A model generated the notes under the pieces. The model made no database searches. It worked only from the letters and a program-made list of their open reading frames with translations, and was not told the origin of the DNA. A stretch of DNA of 64,000 nt from PALSA-612 sp963773055 (lineage in GTDB: Bacteria > Actinomycetota > Thermoleophilia > Gaiellales > Gaiellaceae), in assembly GCA_963773055.1 (NCBI GenBank), contig CAVYZL010000006.1:372001-436000 (forward strand), in the 5' to 3' direction. A program made the position numbers and the translations under genes. Positions 23,938-32,274 of this stretch are shown piece after piece (the first letter of the stretch is position 1; each line of letters begins with the position of its first letter).

Positions 23938-26900
23938 ATGGCTGATACGGCGATTGGACGATCTGCCGAGTCGCCTCACGTGCGACCCGAACGAAGCGGC
24001 GTGCGCAGCGGCCTCCTGCTGGGCGCTGCGTCAGTTGTCGCGATCGTCGCAAACTACGTTTTCCTGCTTGCGGCCGGACGGCTGCTCGGCGCTGAGGATT
24101 ACGGGTCGCTTGCGGCGCTGCTCGGGCTCCTGACACTTGTTCTGCTTCCCGCCGGTGCGCTTCAGATGGCTGTCTCTCGGGAGATTTCACGCAGGATGGC
24201 GGCTGACGACGCGTCCGGGGCCGACGCGTTTACCCGCGCAACGCTGCGCCTCGCAGCTCTCGCCACGGTGCCTCTCATCGGTGTCGCGCTCGTGCTGGCC
24301 GTACCGCTGGCAGGGCTGCTCGATATCGACACCGGCCTCCTCGTGCTGGCCGAGACCACACTCGTCACGGCGCTGGTCTTCCCGGTCTGTCTAGGCGTTC
24401 TTCAGGGGAGCCAGCGATTTCACGCATTGGCGGCGCTCTACGTCTTGCCCTGGATCGTTCGACTGATCGTCCTGGCCATCGCCGTTTCGGCCGGCTATCG
24501 ACTCGGAGGCGCGATCTTCGCCACCGTCGTCGCGGCGGCGGTCGGGACGGTGACCGCGTTCGCCGTGCTTCACGTGCCGTTACGCCCCCTCGCCGACGAG
24601 GTGCGGCCCAGTCTCCACGGCTTCTTGCGGTATCTCGGGCCCGTGGCGGTTGGCCTGATCGGGATCGCGCTCCTCACGCACATCGACCTCCTGGTCGTCA
24701 AGGCGCGGTTCGGTGGTGACGAAGCGGGGAGCTACGGCGCCGCGTCCGCATTCGCCCGGATCGCTTTCTTCGTCCCGGCCACGATCCTCGCCGTGCTGTT
24801 CCCGCGAACCGCGGCGCGCCAGGCTCGCGGGGAGGAGACCGAGGACATCCTTGGCCGCTCGCTGCTCGCCACCGCTGTTTTCTGCGGAGGATTGGCGCTC
24901 CTCTACGCGGCAGTCGGGGTCGGCCTTGTGGTCGCGTCGTTCGGTGCGGACTTCGCCGAGGGCGGGACGGTGCTGGCCCCGTTTGCACTGGCGACAGGTC
25001 TGTTCTCTCTCGCCCACGTTCTCGTCGGCTATCACCTCTCCCGAGGCGAGACCCGTTACGCGTGGATCGTCGGGATCGGCGTGATCGCGCAGGTCGCTGT
25101 TCTTGCACTCGTGCCGACGAGCCTCCGTGGCGTCGTCTGGGCCAACGTTGCCGTCGGTGCCGCTCTGCTTGTCTCACACGAACTGTTCGTCGGTTCGAGT
25201 GTCCCGGCGATTCGCGCAGGGCTCAGGCACGCACGCCCGGCGATGGCCGCGTTGCGAACGGTGCTGCCGGAGGCCGCCGTCGTACTGCTCGGCACGACCG
25301 CTTTCGCGTGTGCGCTCTTGTGGCCGATTGTCACGGATCTGGGCACCACGATCTTTGGCAACCCTGGGTCGGACTCAACTGGATCGGTTGCGTGGTTCTG
25401 GCAGCTGAAGCAAGAGGGGTATCACGTCTTTGGCACGACACATCACACACTGCGGGGTGCGCCCTTCGGATGGGATGAGGGAAATGGTCTGAATCTCCAG
25501 TGGCTGTTGCCCTACTACCCTGGCTATCTAGCGGCCCGCGTCGTCGGAGAGGTGGCGGCGTACAACCTCGTCGTGGTTTCCGGGTATGTGCTCTCGGGTG
25601 CGTCGATGTATGTGCTCGTCCGCTATCTCGGTTGTGCGCGGGCGGTGGCGGCCTGGGCGGCGCTCGTCTTCATCGTCTTCCCGTGGCACATCGCGCGGGC
25701 CGAGCACGCCTCGCTGCTCCATCTCGAGGTCTTGGTGCTCCTCGTGATGGCACTCGTGGCGGCAGCGCGTCGACCGTCGTGGTCCCGCTTCGCATTCGTC
25801 GGCATGGCAACGCTCGCGTGCTGGCTGACATCGGGTTACTTCGGCGCGATGGCTGTCGTGACGGCGTTCGCCTTCAGCGTCGGCGCGGGGTTGACGTCCG
25901 GCCGACGGAGAGGCTTGCTGATCGTCTCCGGATCGGCTGCGTCAGCACTCGCGGCGACGGCGATCGTCTCGGCCGCCGCGTTCGCGTCCGGGACCGGAAC
26001 GGATGCGGGGCTGGATCGTCAGGCGACGGATCTCTGGAACTACGGCCTCCGCCCGTACGAGCTCGTTGTTCCTTTCCGCAGCCTCGTGCTTGGCGATCGG
26101 CTCGACGACTTTTACCGCGCGCGATGGCATGCGTCGAATCTCATGGAGGCGAGGAACTACCTCGGGCTTCTGACAATCGGGCTTGCCCTCGGCTGGCTTG
26201 TGCTCGCCATGCGGAAGTGGTCAAGGCTCGGACAGCACGACCGGTCGGCCACAGCGGGTCTCGTGGCCGCGTTCGTCGTGGGTCTGGCGTTTGCCCTGCC
26301 GAGTCCGGTCACCATTTTCGGCCGCGACGTGCTCTGGACACCGTCACGACTTCTGTGGGATGCCGTCCCCGCATTCCGGGTCCCGTCGCGATGGACCCCC
26401 TTGTTGATGACCGTACTCATCCCCCTTGCGGCGCTGGGGCTTCAGTCGGTCTGGCGGATGATCGCCCAGCGGGGGAGACGAGGCACGGTGCTGGCTGCCG
26501 GAGTCGTCGGTGCAGCGATGGTTCTGTCGTTTCTCGAGCTCGCCATCCCGCAAGTGAACACAGTCCGAATAACCACGCCGCCCGAGTACGCTGCGATCGG
26601 GAAGGTTCCACCCGGAATCCTCGCGGAATATCCCCTCGGCAACTCGAGCATCTACCGCCTGTGGCAGCGCAGCCACGGGCGGCGGATCTTCAACGAGGCT
26701 CCGACCGACACCGTCGGCGACCAGGCTCGGCTCGTCCTGCAGGACCCGGCCCAGGCGGGCACGGCAGAAGCTCTTACCCTCTTAGGCGTGACGGGCATAG
26801 TCATCCACCCCCGATCGGAGCTCGCGGGCATCGAGAGGTGGGGCGTGCAGGTCGCACCACGCGAGCCCGGGGGAGAGAGCGGATACCGACTTCTCGAACG

Positions 26901-27360
26901 ATTCCCCAACGGGGCATCTGTCTGGCGCGTCGTCGCGCCGGACGCAGGCGCACTCGTCACGTTGCCGACCGGTTTCGCGTCGCCAAAGCGTCAGGCGAAT
27001 GGGGTCGTCGGTTTCGCGCTGGTTTCCCCTGACGGCGTCGGCTCCATGGAGCTACGAGCTCTCAACGACGGCGTGGTCCTCCTGACGTTCGAGGCTGCGT
27101 CCGCGGACGGAAAGCAGCGAGAGCTGCGAGTCGCCGATGCAGACCAGGAACAGCGGTTCGCCGTGAGGGACGCCACCCCCATCTCCATCCAGGTCGAGGT
27201 GCCGAACGGCGTCTCGAAGCTTCTGCTGAAGGTCGATCCACCGCCTACATCGGAACAGAACGCGGTCGTGATATCCGCACCACGCGCCGCCCGATCGAGC
27301 GGTATCCCGACGCTGCACGCCACATTCGTGGCGCCGCTCGCGGCTCGACCCTCTCCCTAG
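23938..27360 (+). CDS. Fusion of a Wzx-like flippase and a GT-C-type membrane glycosyltransferase
   Basis: A very large membrane protein of about 1,140 residues. The first 430 or so residues form a polysaccharide-flippase (MOP/MATE-like) unit beginning GLLLGAASVVAIVANYVFLL and LLGAEDYGSLAALLGL, with about 12-14 membrane helices. After a link near 440 a second block begins (WPIVTDLGTTIFGNPGSDST), with Asp-containing loops, FPWHIARAEH and further helices, resembling GT-C-fold lipid-linked sugar transferases (YfhO-like). The last 200 or so residues are soluble, beta-rich and probably extracytoplasmic. Start: ATG at 23938 is favoured, though an in-frame start 117 bases upstream exists. The stop is 8 bp from the convergent epimerase gene. 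Confidence 0.8.
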   Translation: MADTAIGRSAESPHVRPERSGVRSGLLLGAASVVAIVANYVFLLAAGRLLGAEDYGSLAALLGLLTLVLLPAGALQMAVSREISRRMAADDASGADAFTRATLRLAALATVPLIGVALVLAVPLAGLLDIDTGLLVLAETTLVTALVFPVCLGVLQGSQRFHALAALYVLPWIVRLIVLAIAVSAGYRLGGAIFATVVAAAVGTVTAFAVLHVPLRPLADEVRPSLHGFLRYLGPVAVGLIGIALLTHIDLLVVKARFGGDEAGSYGAASAFARIAFFVPATILAVLFPRTAARQARGEETEDILGRSLLATAVFCGGLALLYAAVGVGLVVASFGADFAEGGTVLAPFALATGLFSLAHVLVGYHLSRGETRYAWIVGIGVIAQVAVLALVPTSLRGVVWANVAVGAALLVSHELFVGSSVPAIRAGLRHARPAMAALRTVLPEAAVVLLGTTAFACALLWPIVTDLGTTIFGNPGSDSTGSVAWFWQLKQEGYHVFGTTHHTLRGAPFGWDEGNGLNLQWLLPYYPGYLAARVVGEVAAYNLVVVSGYVLSGASMYVLVRYLGCARAVAAWAALVFIVFPWHIARAEHASLLHLEVLVLLVMALVAAARRPSWSRFAFVGMATLACWLTSGYFGAMAVVTAFAFSVGAGLTSGRRRGLLIVSGSAASALAATAIVSAAAFASGTGTDAGLDRQATDLWNYGLRPYELVVPFRSLVLGDRLDDFYRARWHASNLMEARNYLGLLTIGLALGWLVLAMRKWSRLGQHDRSATAGLVAAFVVGLAFALPSPVTIFGRDVLWTPSRLLWDAVPAFRVPSRWTPLLMTVLIPLAALGLQSVWRMIAQRGRRGTVLAAGVVGAAMVLSFLELAIPQVNTVRITTPPEYAAIGKVPPGILAEYPLGNSSIYRLWQRSHGRRIFNEAPTDTVGDQARLVLQDPAQAGTAEALTLLGVTGIVIHPRSELAGIERWGVQVAPREPGGESGYRLLERFPNGASVWRVVAPDAGALVTLPTGFASPKRQANGVVGFALVSPDGVGSMELRALNDGVVLLTFEAASADGKQRELRVADADQEQRFAVRDATPISIQVEVPNGVSKLLLKVDPPPTSEQNAVVISAPRAARSSGIPTLHATFVAPLAARPSP

Positions 27361-27368
27361 TCTCCCGG

Positions 27369-28460
27369 TCATGCAAAGCCACGCTGTTCGAGATCGTCGA
27401 CGATCACGTCCGATGGAGAGACTGCGGGCGGGACCGATCGTCTGCGGACGCGAGCCGCATCGCTGAGGAATCCCTCGAGCACGTCGAGACGCATTCCTGA
27501 CAGCACCGCGTTCTCTCCGAGGCCCTCGCGCCGCTCGGTGCGCACACGATGGACGAGGCAGGGGCGGTCGAGGTAGAAGCACTCTTCCTGACTACCGCCG
27601 CTGTCCGTGACGACGAATGCGCACCTGCGCAGGACGCGAACGAAGTCGAAGAACGGAAGGCGTGGTATACGCACGAAACACGCCGGGTCGAACAATCCGC
27701 CGAGGCGGAAGCGCTCAAGCGCCGCTACGGTGACTGAGTGATCGACGAAGACGAGCGGTGTACGGCGAGCCGAGTCCGAAAGGGTCTCCAGTGTCTCCGT
27801 CAAACGTCGAGGGTCGTTGAGAAGCTCGAACCGGTGGAGTGAGACGACGCCGAATGGGCCGTCCGGCAAGTCGATTGGCGGGTCACCCTCGGGAACAAGC
27901 TCGAGGCTGTCGCGGATCGTATTCGCGCCGGTATCGACGACCGTGCCCCGGCGGAGGTTCGAAGCCGCCCACGCCCCTGGCGCGTAATGGAGGTGCGCCA
28001 GAGTGGACGTGAGCCGGCGATTGAGCTCTTCCGGAAAGGGGTGGCGCAGGCTGAAACTTCTGAGGCCGCCCTCGATATGTGCGACCGTGGCTCGGAGCGC
28101 CCGGCCCATCACTGCGCCGAGCACCGTCGTCATCGTGTCTCCGTGAACGAGAACCAGTGGCTGCCCCGGGCCGACCGACAGCGAGTTCCTGAGCCAGCTA
28201 CGTCGTGCCGCGAAAGAGTGTCCGACTGTGGCGAGCCAGCCCGGGACGTCCGCGTTGACGCGAAGATCGCGCCCGTCGACACCGCGCGCGAGCCAGACGT
28301 CGGGCTGTCGGATGCCGAACTGGGCGAGGAACGCAGGAATCTGCTCGACCTGCTGGCCCGTCGTTCCCAGCACGTACGGGATGTTGCGACGCTCGAGTCG
28401 TACGAGGACCGGCGCCAGCTTGATCAGCTCTCCGGTTGTTCCGAAGACGACGAGAATCAT
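27369..28460 (-). CDS. UDP-N-acetylglucosamine 2-epimerase (WecB-like)
   Basis: A 363-residue GT-B-fold epimerase, expected to interconvert UDP-GlcNAc and UDP-ManNAc for surface glycan synthesis. Visible motifs: VVFGTTGELIKLAPVL at the N-terminus, VLVHGDTMTTVLGA, HIEGGLRSFSLRHPFPEELN (family signature with catalytic-region Glu/Arg) and VVTDSGGSQEECFYLDRPCL binding the UDP moiety. The ATG overlaps the stop of the upstream glycosyltransferase (ATGA), so the start is well fixed even though the frame is open further upstream. It is the last gene of a three-gene minus-strand glycan operon. Confidence 0.9.
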   Translation of the reverse strand: MILVVFGTTGELIKLAPVLVRLERRNIPYVLGTTGQQVEQIPAFLAQFGIRQPDVWLARGVDGRDLRVNADVPGWLATVGHSFAARRSWLRNSLSVGPGQPLVLVHGDTMTTVLGAVMGRALRATVAHIEGGLRSFSLRHPFPEELNRRLTSTLAHLHYAPGAWAASNLRRGTVVDTGANTIRDSLELVPEGDPPIDLPDGPFGVVSLHRFELLNDPRRLTETLETLSDSARRTPLVFVDHSVTVAALERFRLGGLFDPACFVRIPRLPFFDFVRVLRRCAFVVTDSGGSQEECFYLDRPCLVHRVRTERREGLGENAVLSGMRLDVLEGFLSDAARVRRRSVPPAVSPSDVIVDDLEQRGFA

Positions 28461-29455
28461 CGTGCTGCGCGACTCCGCACGAGCTCGCCCAGGCCCCGCC
28501 ACATGCCGAGTCCGTGCCCCACGGCATACAACGGTGTCACGAGCGCAAGCGCACGGATCTCCCGCAGCGAGCGGCCGGCGGAGGCCCCGTATGCAGCGGC
28601 CGCCAATCCGCACGATGCTGCCGCGGCGACGGCGACCCACGGCCGCCGCGCCGACGCCACGACGAGGGAGGCGCTGACCGGATAAAAGGCGAGCGTGACG
28701 GGGAAGAAGCGCGACTCTGGTCGGCCGTGGCCGTCGAGAAACACCGCCCCGCGCCTGAACGAATGACGGAGGAAGGCGCCGATCGAAGCGCGTGGGATAT
28801 AGGTGCAGGCGAATTCCGGCGAGATCGCAATCGGTTGGCGAGCGGCTAGTGCACGGAGGGCCGGTGTGTCGTCGTTGGCGAGATGGACGTTGGCATACCG
28901 TGTTCGGAATTGCTCGAACGCCCAGACGAGGAGAGGGCGCGGCGCAAGGAAGCAGGTCGTTCCTTTCGGAAAGCGATCGAAGTCATCCGAACCGAACCGC
29001 GCTTCGCGTGGATCGTCGAAGTAGTCGCGCCAGGCGAGCTCGGCGAGCAGGCGCCAGAAGACGCCGAGGTAGTTGGTCGCCTCCACCTCGACATGGCCGT
29101 TCCAGACCGTCTCGCCCCGGCTGACCTGTTCATGGACGAACCGGAGCGCATCGGGTCGCAACTGCACGCGTGCGTCCAGGAGCAGCACGAGGTCGCTCTG
29201 CGCCGCCGACAATCCGGTCCTCCGCGCCTCGAAGCGACCGACGCCGGGAAGACTGAGCACGCGCAACGGCATCGCGCTCGACACCGCCGCTCGTGCTACG
29301 TCAGCGCTGCCGTCGGTCGAGCCGTCGTCCACAAAGACGAGATCGACCACGAACTCGGACCTGTCCGCTGCCACCAGGAGGGCACCGAGCGTCGCCGGGA
29401 GATCTGACGCCTCGTTGCGCGCAGGCATGACGACACTCAACGAGAGCCCGGCCAC
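28457..29455 (-). CDS. Family 2 glycosyltransferase with C-terminal membrane helices
   Basis: A GT-A-fold transferase: SVVMPARNEASDLPATLGAL starts the nucleotide-sugar domain, VDLVFVDDGSTDGSADVA carries the first acidic motif, and LVLLLDARVQLRPDAL provides the DxD-like position (DAR). The C-terminal 100 residues contain two or more hydrophobic segments, so the protein is membrane-bound. The GTG at 29453-29455 (332 residues) is chosen because it directly precedes the conserved domain and lies 25 bp after the upstream gene's stop. A start further upstream would overlap that gene heavily. Confidence 0.8.
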   Translation of the reverse strand: MAGLSLSVVMPARNEASDLPATLGALLVAADRSEFVVDLVFVDDGSTDGSADVARAAVSSAMPLRVLSLPGVGRFEARRTGLSAAQSDLVLLLDARVQLRPDALRFVHEQVSRGETVWNGHVEVEATNYLGVFWRLLAELAWRDYFDDPREARFGSDDFDRFPKGTTCFLAPRPLLVWAFEQFRTRYANVHLANDDTPALRALAARQPIAISPEFACTYIPRASIGAFLRHSFRRGAVFLDGHGRPESRFFPVTLAFYPVSASLVVASARRPWVAVAAAASCGLAAAAYGASAGRSLREIRALALVTPLYAVGHGLGMWRGLGELVRSRAAR

Positions 29456-29480
29456 GGCGGTGCGAACCCTAGCCGCCGCC

Positions 29481-31193
29481 TCAGGCGCCACCGACGAACT
29501 GCTCGGGGCTCGGCTCGGTGGCACCCTCCCTGAAGCCGCGCACGAAGCCCCACACATACGCGGCCTGAGTGGCGACGACGGCCGGTGGCTCGACCAGTCC
29601 GACAGCGGCCGATCGGAAGCGAAGGGCCGCGTGCGCTCCGCTGAAAGCCAGCGCTCCGGCGTAGGCGAGAACGAGAGCGCCCCCGATCCTCTTGGTGCGG
29701 CCGTTCGCAAGCAGAAGCGAGGCGCCGACGACGGCAGCGGCGGCCGGCGCGAGGGAGAGCGCCGTCTCGCCGCTCACGCTTGCACCTCGCGTCTGGCGGG
29801 CCACGGCTCCACGCGATCGCCCGTGGCGCTCGGCTCCACGAAGGTGCGGACGGACAAGCGGCGGGGGCGTCGACGATATCGAGGTGTCGGGTGTGTAGAC
29901 CGTCCGGAGCCCGCGCTCGGCGAGCCAGGCAACCATCCGATCGTCTTCGACACCTGCATCGAGCGCCTGGAGACAGCACGCTCTGCGGATGACGACACTT
30001 TCGGCGGGGTCATCGGGCACGACCCGGACGTTGCCGGGTAAGTAGCGCATGCGACGGAATCCCGTGCCGAGCCGCGACTCGAGCACTGCAGCAGCTGCTC
30101 GTTCGCGAAGCGGCGTTGCCAGCGGCGCCATCGCCGGGCAGACGACGGCCGCTACGCGCTCGTCTGCGAAGTAGGGGACGGCAGCCGTCACCCAGTTGCC
30201 TGCAGGCCTACCGCTCGGCGCCAACATCGCGAGCAGCTCGCCGCGGGCCTTCTGAGATCCCTCCCGACGATCGGTGCTGTCGAGGATCTCGAGGCGTGGG
30301 TAGTCGAGCATGCCCGCAATCTCCCGAGCGCCGATGAACGACACGAGCGGCTGCAAACCGGGCGGCTGCGAACCGGGGGGCAGCGCCGATGCACCGCGCA
30401 GCAAGCGTTGCTTGCGCTGATACGTGTGCAGGACTCGGAGACGGTAGAAGATCGCGAACGTGTCCCACAGAGCCCGAATCACGGCTCGTGAATGCAACTC
30501 CGAGCCCGTGAAGCGGTACTCCAGCCGGACCGGAAGCTCCCGTACGCGACTGTGGCCGAGAGCCGCCCCGACCGCGAGCAGCTCGAGGTCGAAAGCAAAC
30601 CTCTTCACGAGCAGGAGCGGCATGACGTCGTCGACGACGGCTCGGCTGAATACCTTCAGACCGACCTGCGTGTCCTTCACGTCGAGGTGAAAGAGGGTGC
30701 GGTTCAACTGCTGATAGCACCAGCTCGCGACCCGTCGAAGCGCCGGGTACTGCACGTCTGAGTCAGGATGGCGCTTCGAGCCGATGGCGAAGTCGAGCTT
30801 CTCGCGCCGCGCGATCTCGACGTAGGTCGGAATCGAGCCGGGATCGACGTCGAGATCTGCATCGATCATCGCGACCCACTCGCCCTGAGCGGCAAGAGAT
30901 CCGGCTTTGACCGCGTAGCCCTTCCCGAGGTTGCGGTCGTAGTGGATGACGCGAATGCCCGTGTCAGACCGGGCGAGGAGGAGGCGCTCGGCGGTGTCGT
31001 CGATCGAGCCATCGGACACGACGATCACCTCGACCTCCTCGTTGGTGAGCTCGGCAGCGACCGCCTTCCGGATCGCCGCGACGTTGTCGACGATCCCTTC
31101 ACCGCCGTTATAGACGGGCACGACCACCGTCACGAGCGGTCGCAGGCTGCTCGAAGCGTCGGCAGCTCCTGCCGCGGCGACCGGACGGCTCAC
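29481..31193 (-). CDS. Tandem glycosyltransferase: dolichyl-phosphate-glucose-synthase-like domain plus degenerate second module
   Basis: The first 290 or so residues are a complete family 2 transferase of the DPG-synthase type: VTVVVPVYNGGEGIVDNVAA, VIVVSDGSIDDTAERL, the DxD in MIDADLDVDPGSIP and the acceptor region KDTQVGLKVFSRAVV. The second half (from about 300) looks like the C-terminal part of another transferase (YFADERVAAVVCPAMAPL, VIRRACCLQALDAGVEDDRM) without its nucleotide-binding start, followed by three hydrophobic segments. GTG at 31191-31193 (570 residues) is preferred; an in-frame ATG at 31256 would add 21 residues. It probably glycosylates a lipid carrier in the same pathway as the flippase fusion. 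Confidence 0.8.
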   Translation of the reverse strand: MSRPVAAAGAADASSSLRPLVTVVVPVYNGGEGIVDNVAAIRKAVAAELTNEEVEVIVVSDGSIDDTAERLLLARSDTGIRVIHYDRNLGKGYAVKAGSLAAQGEWVAMIDADLDVDPGSIPTYVEIARREKLDFAIGSKRHPDSDVQYPALRRVASWCYQQLNRTLFHLDVKDTQVGLKVFSRAVVDDVMPLLLVKRFAFDLELLAVGAALGHSRVRELPVRLEYRFTGSELHSRAVIRALWDTFAIFYRLRVLHTYQRKQRLLRGASALPPGSQPPGLQPLVSFIGAREIAGMLDYPRLEILDSTDRREGSQKARGELLAMLAPSGRPAGNWVTAAVPYFADERVAAVVCPAMAPLATPLRERAAAAVLESRLGTGFRRMRYLPGNVRVVPDDPAESVVIRRACCLQALDAGVEDDRMVAWLAERGLRTVYTPDTSISSTPPPLVRPHLRGAERHGRSRGAVARQTRGASVSGETALSLAPAAAAVVGASLLLANGRTKRIGGALVLAYAGALAFSGAHAALRFRSAAVGLVEPPAVVATQAAYVWGFVRGFREGATEPSPEQFVGGA

Positions 31194-31278
31194 CCGCGGG
31201 ATTCTAAGCCCGGGTCGGAGCTGGTCTCTCGACGCGCGTCGGGCGCCACTGCCCACAGGTCGCCGTGGGCTCTTGGTC

Positions 31279-32274
31279 TCACGCCTGCCGCTGTCGCGTC
31301 CAGACGTCCACGCCGACGGCTGCGAGGAGGATCACGCCCACGATGATCGGCTCGTAGAGCGGGTCGTAGCCGAGCAGCAGATAGCCGTTGTCGATCAACG
31401 CGATGAAGAGCACGCCGACGACGGTGCGCCAGACGGCGCCCTCTCCGCCGAGGATGCTCGTGCCGCCGACGACGATCCCTGCGAGGACGGTGAACGCGAG
31501 CGTCGTCGCATCGCCGCCCGCCTGGGCGCTGAGGATGCGCGAAGCGCCCATCACTCCGGCGAGCCCTGCTGCGGCGCCGCTCAGCATGAAGGTGAGGATC
31601 CGGATCCAGCCCACCCGAACGCCTGCGAGCCTCGCGGCCTCCGCGTTCCCGCCCGCGGCGTACATGTAACGGCCTGCCGTTGTGCGCGCGAGCAGCAGCC
31701 CGAACACTATGACGACGACGACCATCGTCCAGATCGACGTCTTCACGGTGAACCACTCCGTCTGCGCGAGCTTCCCGAACCCCGGCTTGTCGAACAGCAC
31801 GATGAGGTTGCCCTTGGTGACGCGGGCGGCGCAACCGGTGACGATGAACGCCATCGCCAGGGTCGTGATCAGCGGGTTGATCCGGAGCACCGTCGCGACG
31901 AATCCGTTCGCCAACCCGATCAGCAAGCCCGCGCCGACGCCGAGCAGGATCGCCGGCACGACGTCGTGGTGGACAGCGAACTGCGCGGAGACGACGCCCG
32001 CGAAGATGTAGGTGGCACCGACCGAGAGGTCGATGCCACCGGTGACGAGCACGAGCGTCCCGGCCGCCGCGATGATCAAGGTGTCGGACTGCTGGTCGAG
32101 GATGTTGAGCAGGTTGACCTTCGTCAGGAAGGCGTCGCTCGTCAGCGAGAGGACGACGAAGAGGACCGCGAACGGGATGAGGATCCCGGCCTGCCGAAGC
32201 TGGCCGGCGCCGAAGAGGCCCGTCAGGCCGGCGAGCCGCGTCCGGCTCTGCTCGGTGCCCGCGTCACCGGTCAG
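31279..32274 (-). CDS. Sugar-type ABC transporter permease (RbsC-like), probable CTG start
   Basis: A membrane subunit of a ribose/xylose-type importer, with the family landmarks TGGIDLSVGATYIFAGVV, NGFVATVLRINPLITTLAMAF and GGTSILGGEGAVWRTVVGVL and eight to ten helices. The only ATG/GTG/TTG start in frame (TTG at 32079) would delete the first two helices (GILIPFAVLFVVLSLTSDAF and the NLLNILDQQS region). A CTG at 32272-32274 overlaps the ATPase stop (CTGA) and is preceded by GGAGGG with 8-base spacing. It gives 331 residues, the normal RbsC length. The binding-protein, ATPase and permease genes form one operon. Confidence 0.85.
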   Translation of the reverse strand: MTGDAGTEQSRTRLAGLTGLFGAGQLRQAGILIPFAVLFVVLSLTSDAFLTKVNLLNILDQQSDTLIIAAAGTLVLVTGGIDLSVGATYIFAGVVSAQFAVHHDVVPAILLGVGAGLLIGLANGFVATVLRINPLITTLAMAFIVTGCAARVTKGNLIVLFDKPGFGKLAQTEWFTVKTSIWTMVVVVIVFGLLLARTTAGRYMYAAGGNAEAARLAGVRVGWIRILTFMLSGAAAGLAGVMGASRILSAQAGGDATTLAFTVLAGIVVGGTSILGGEGAVWRTVVGVLFIALIDNGYLLLGYDPLYEPIIVGVILLAAVGVDVWTRQRQA

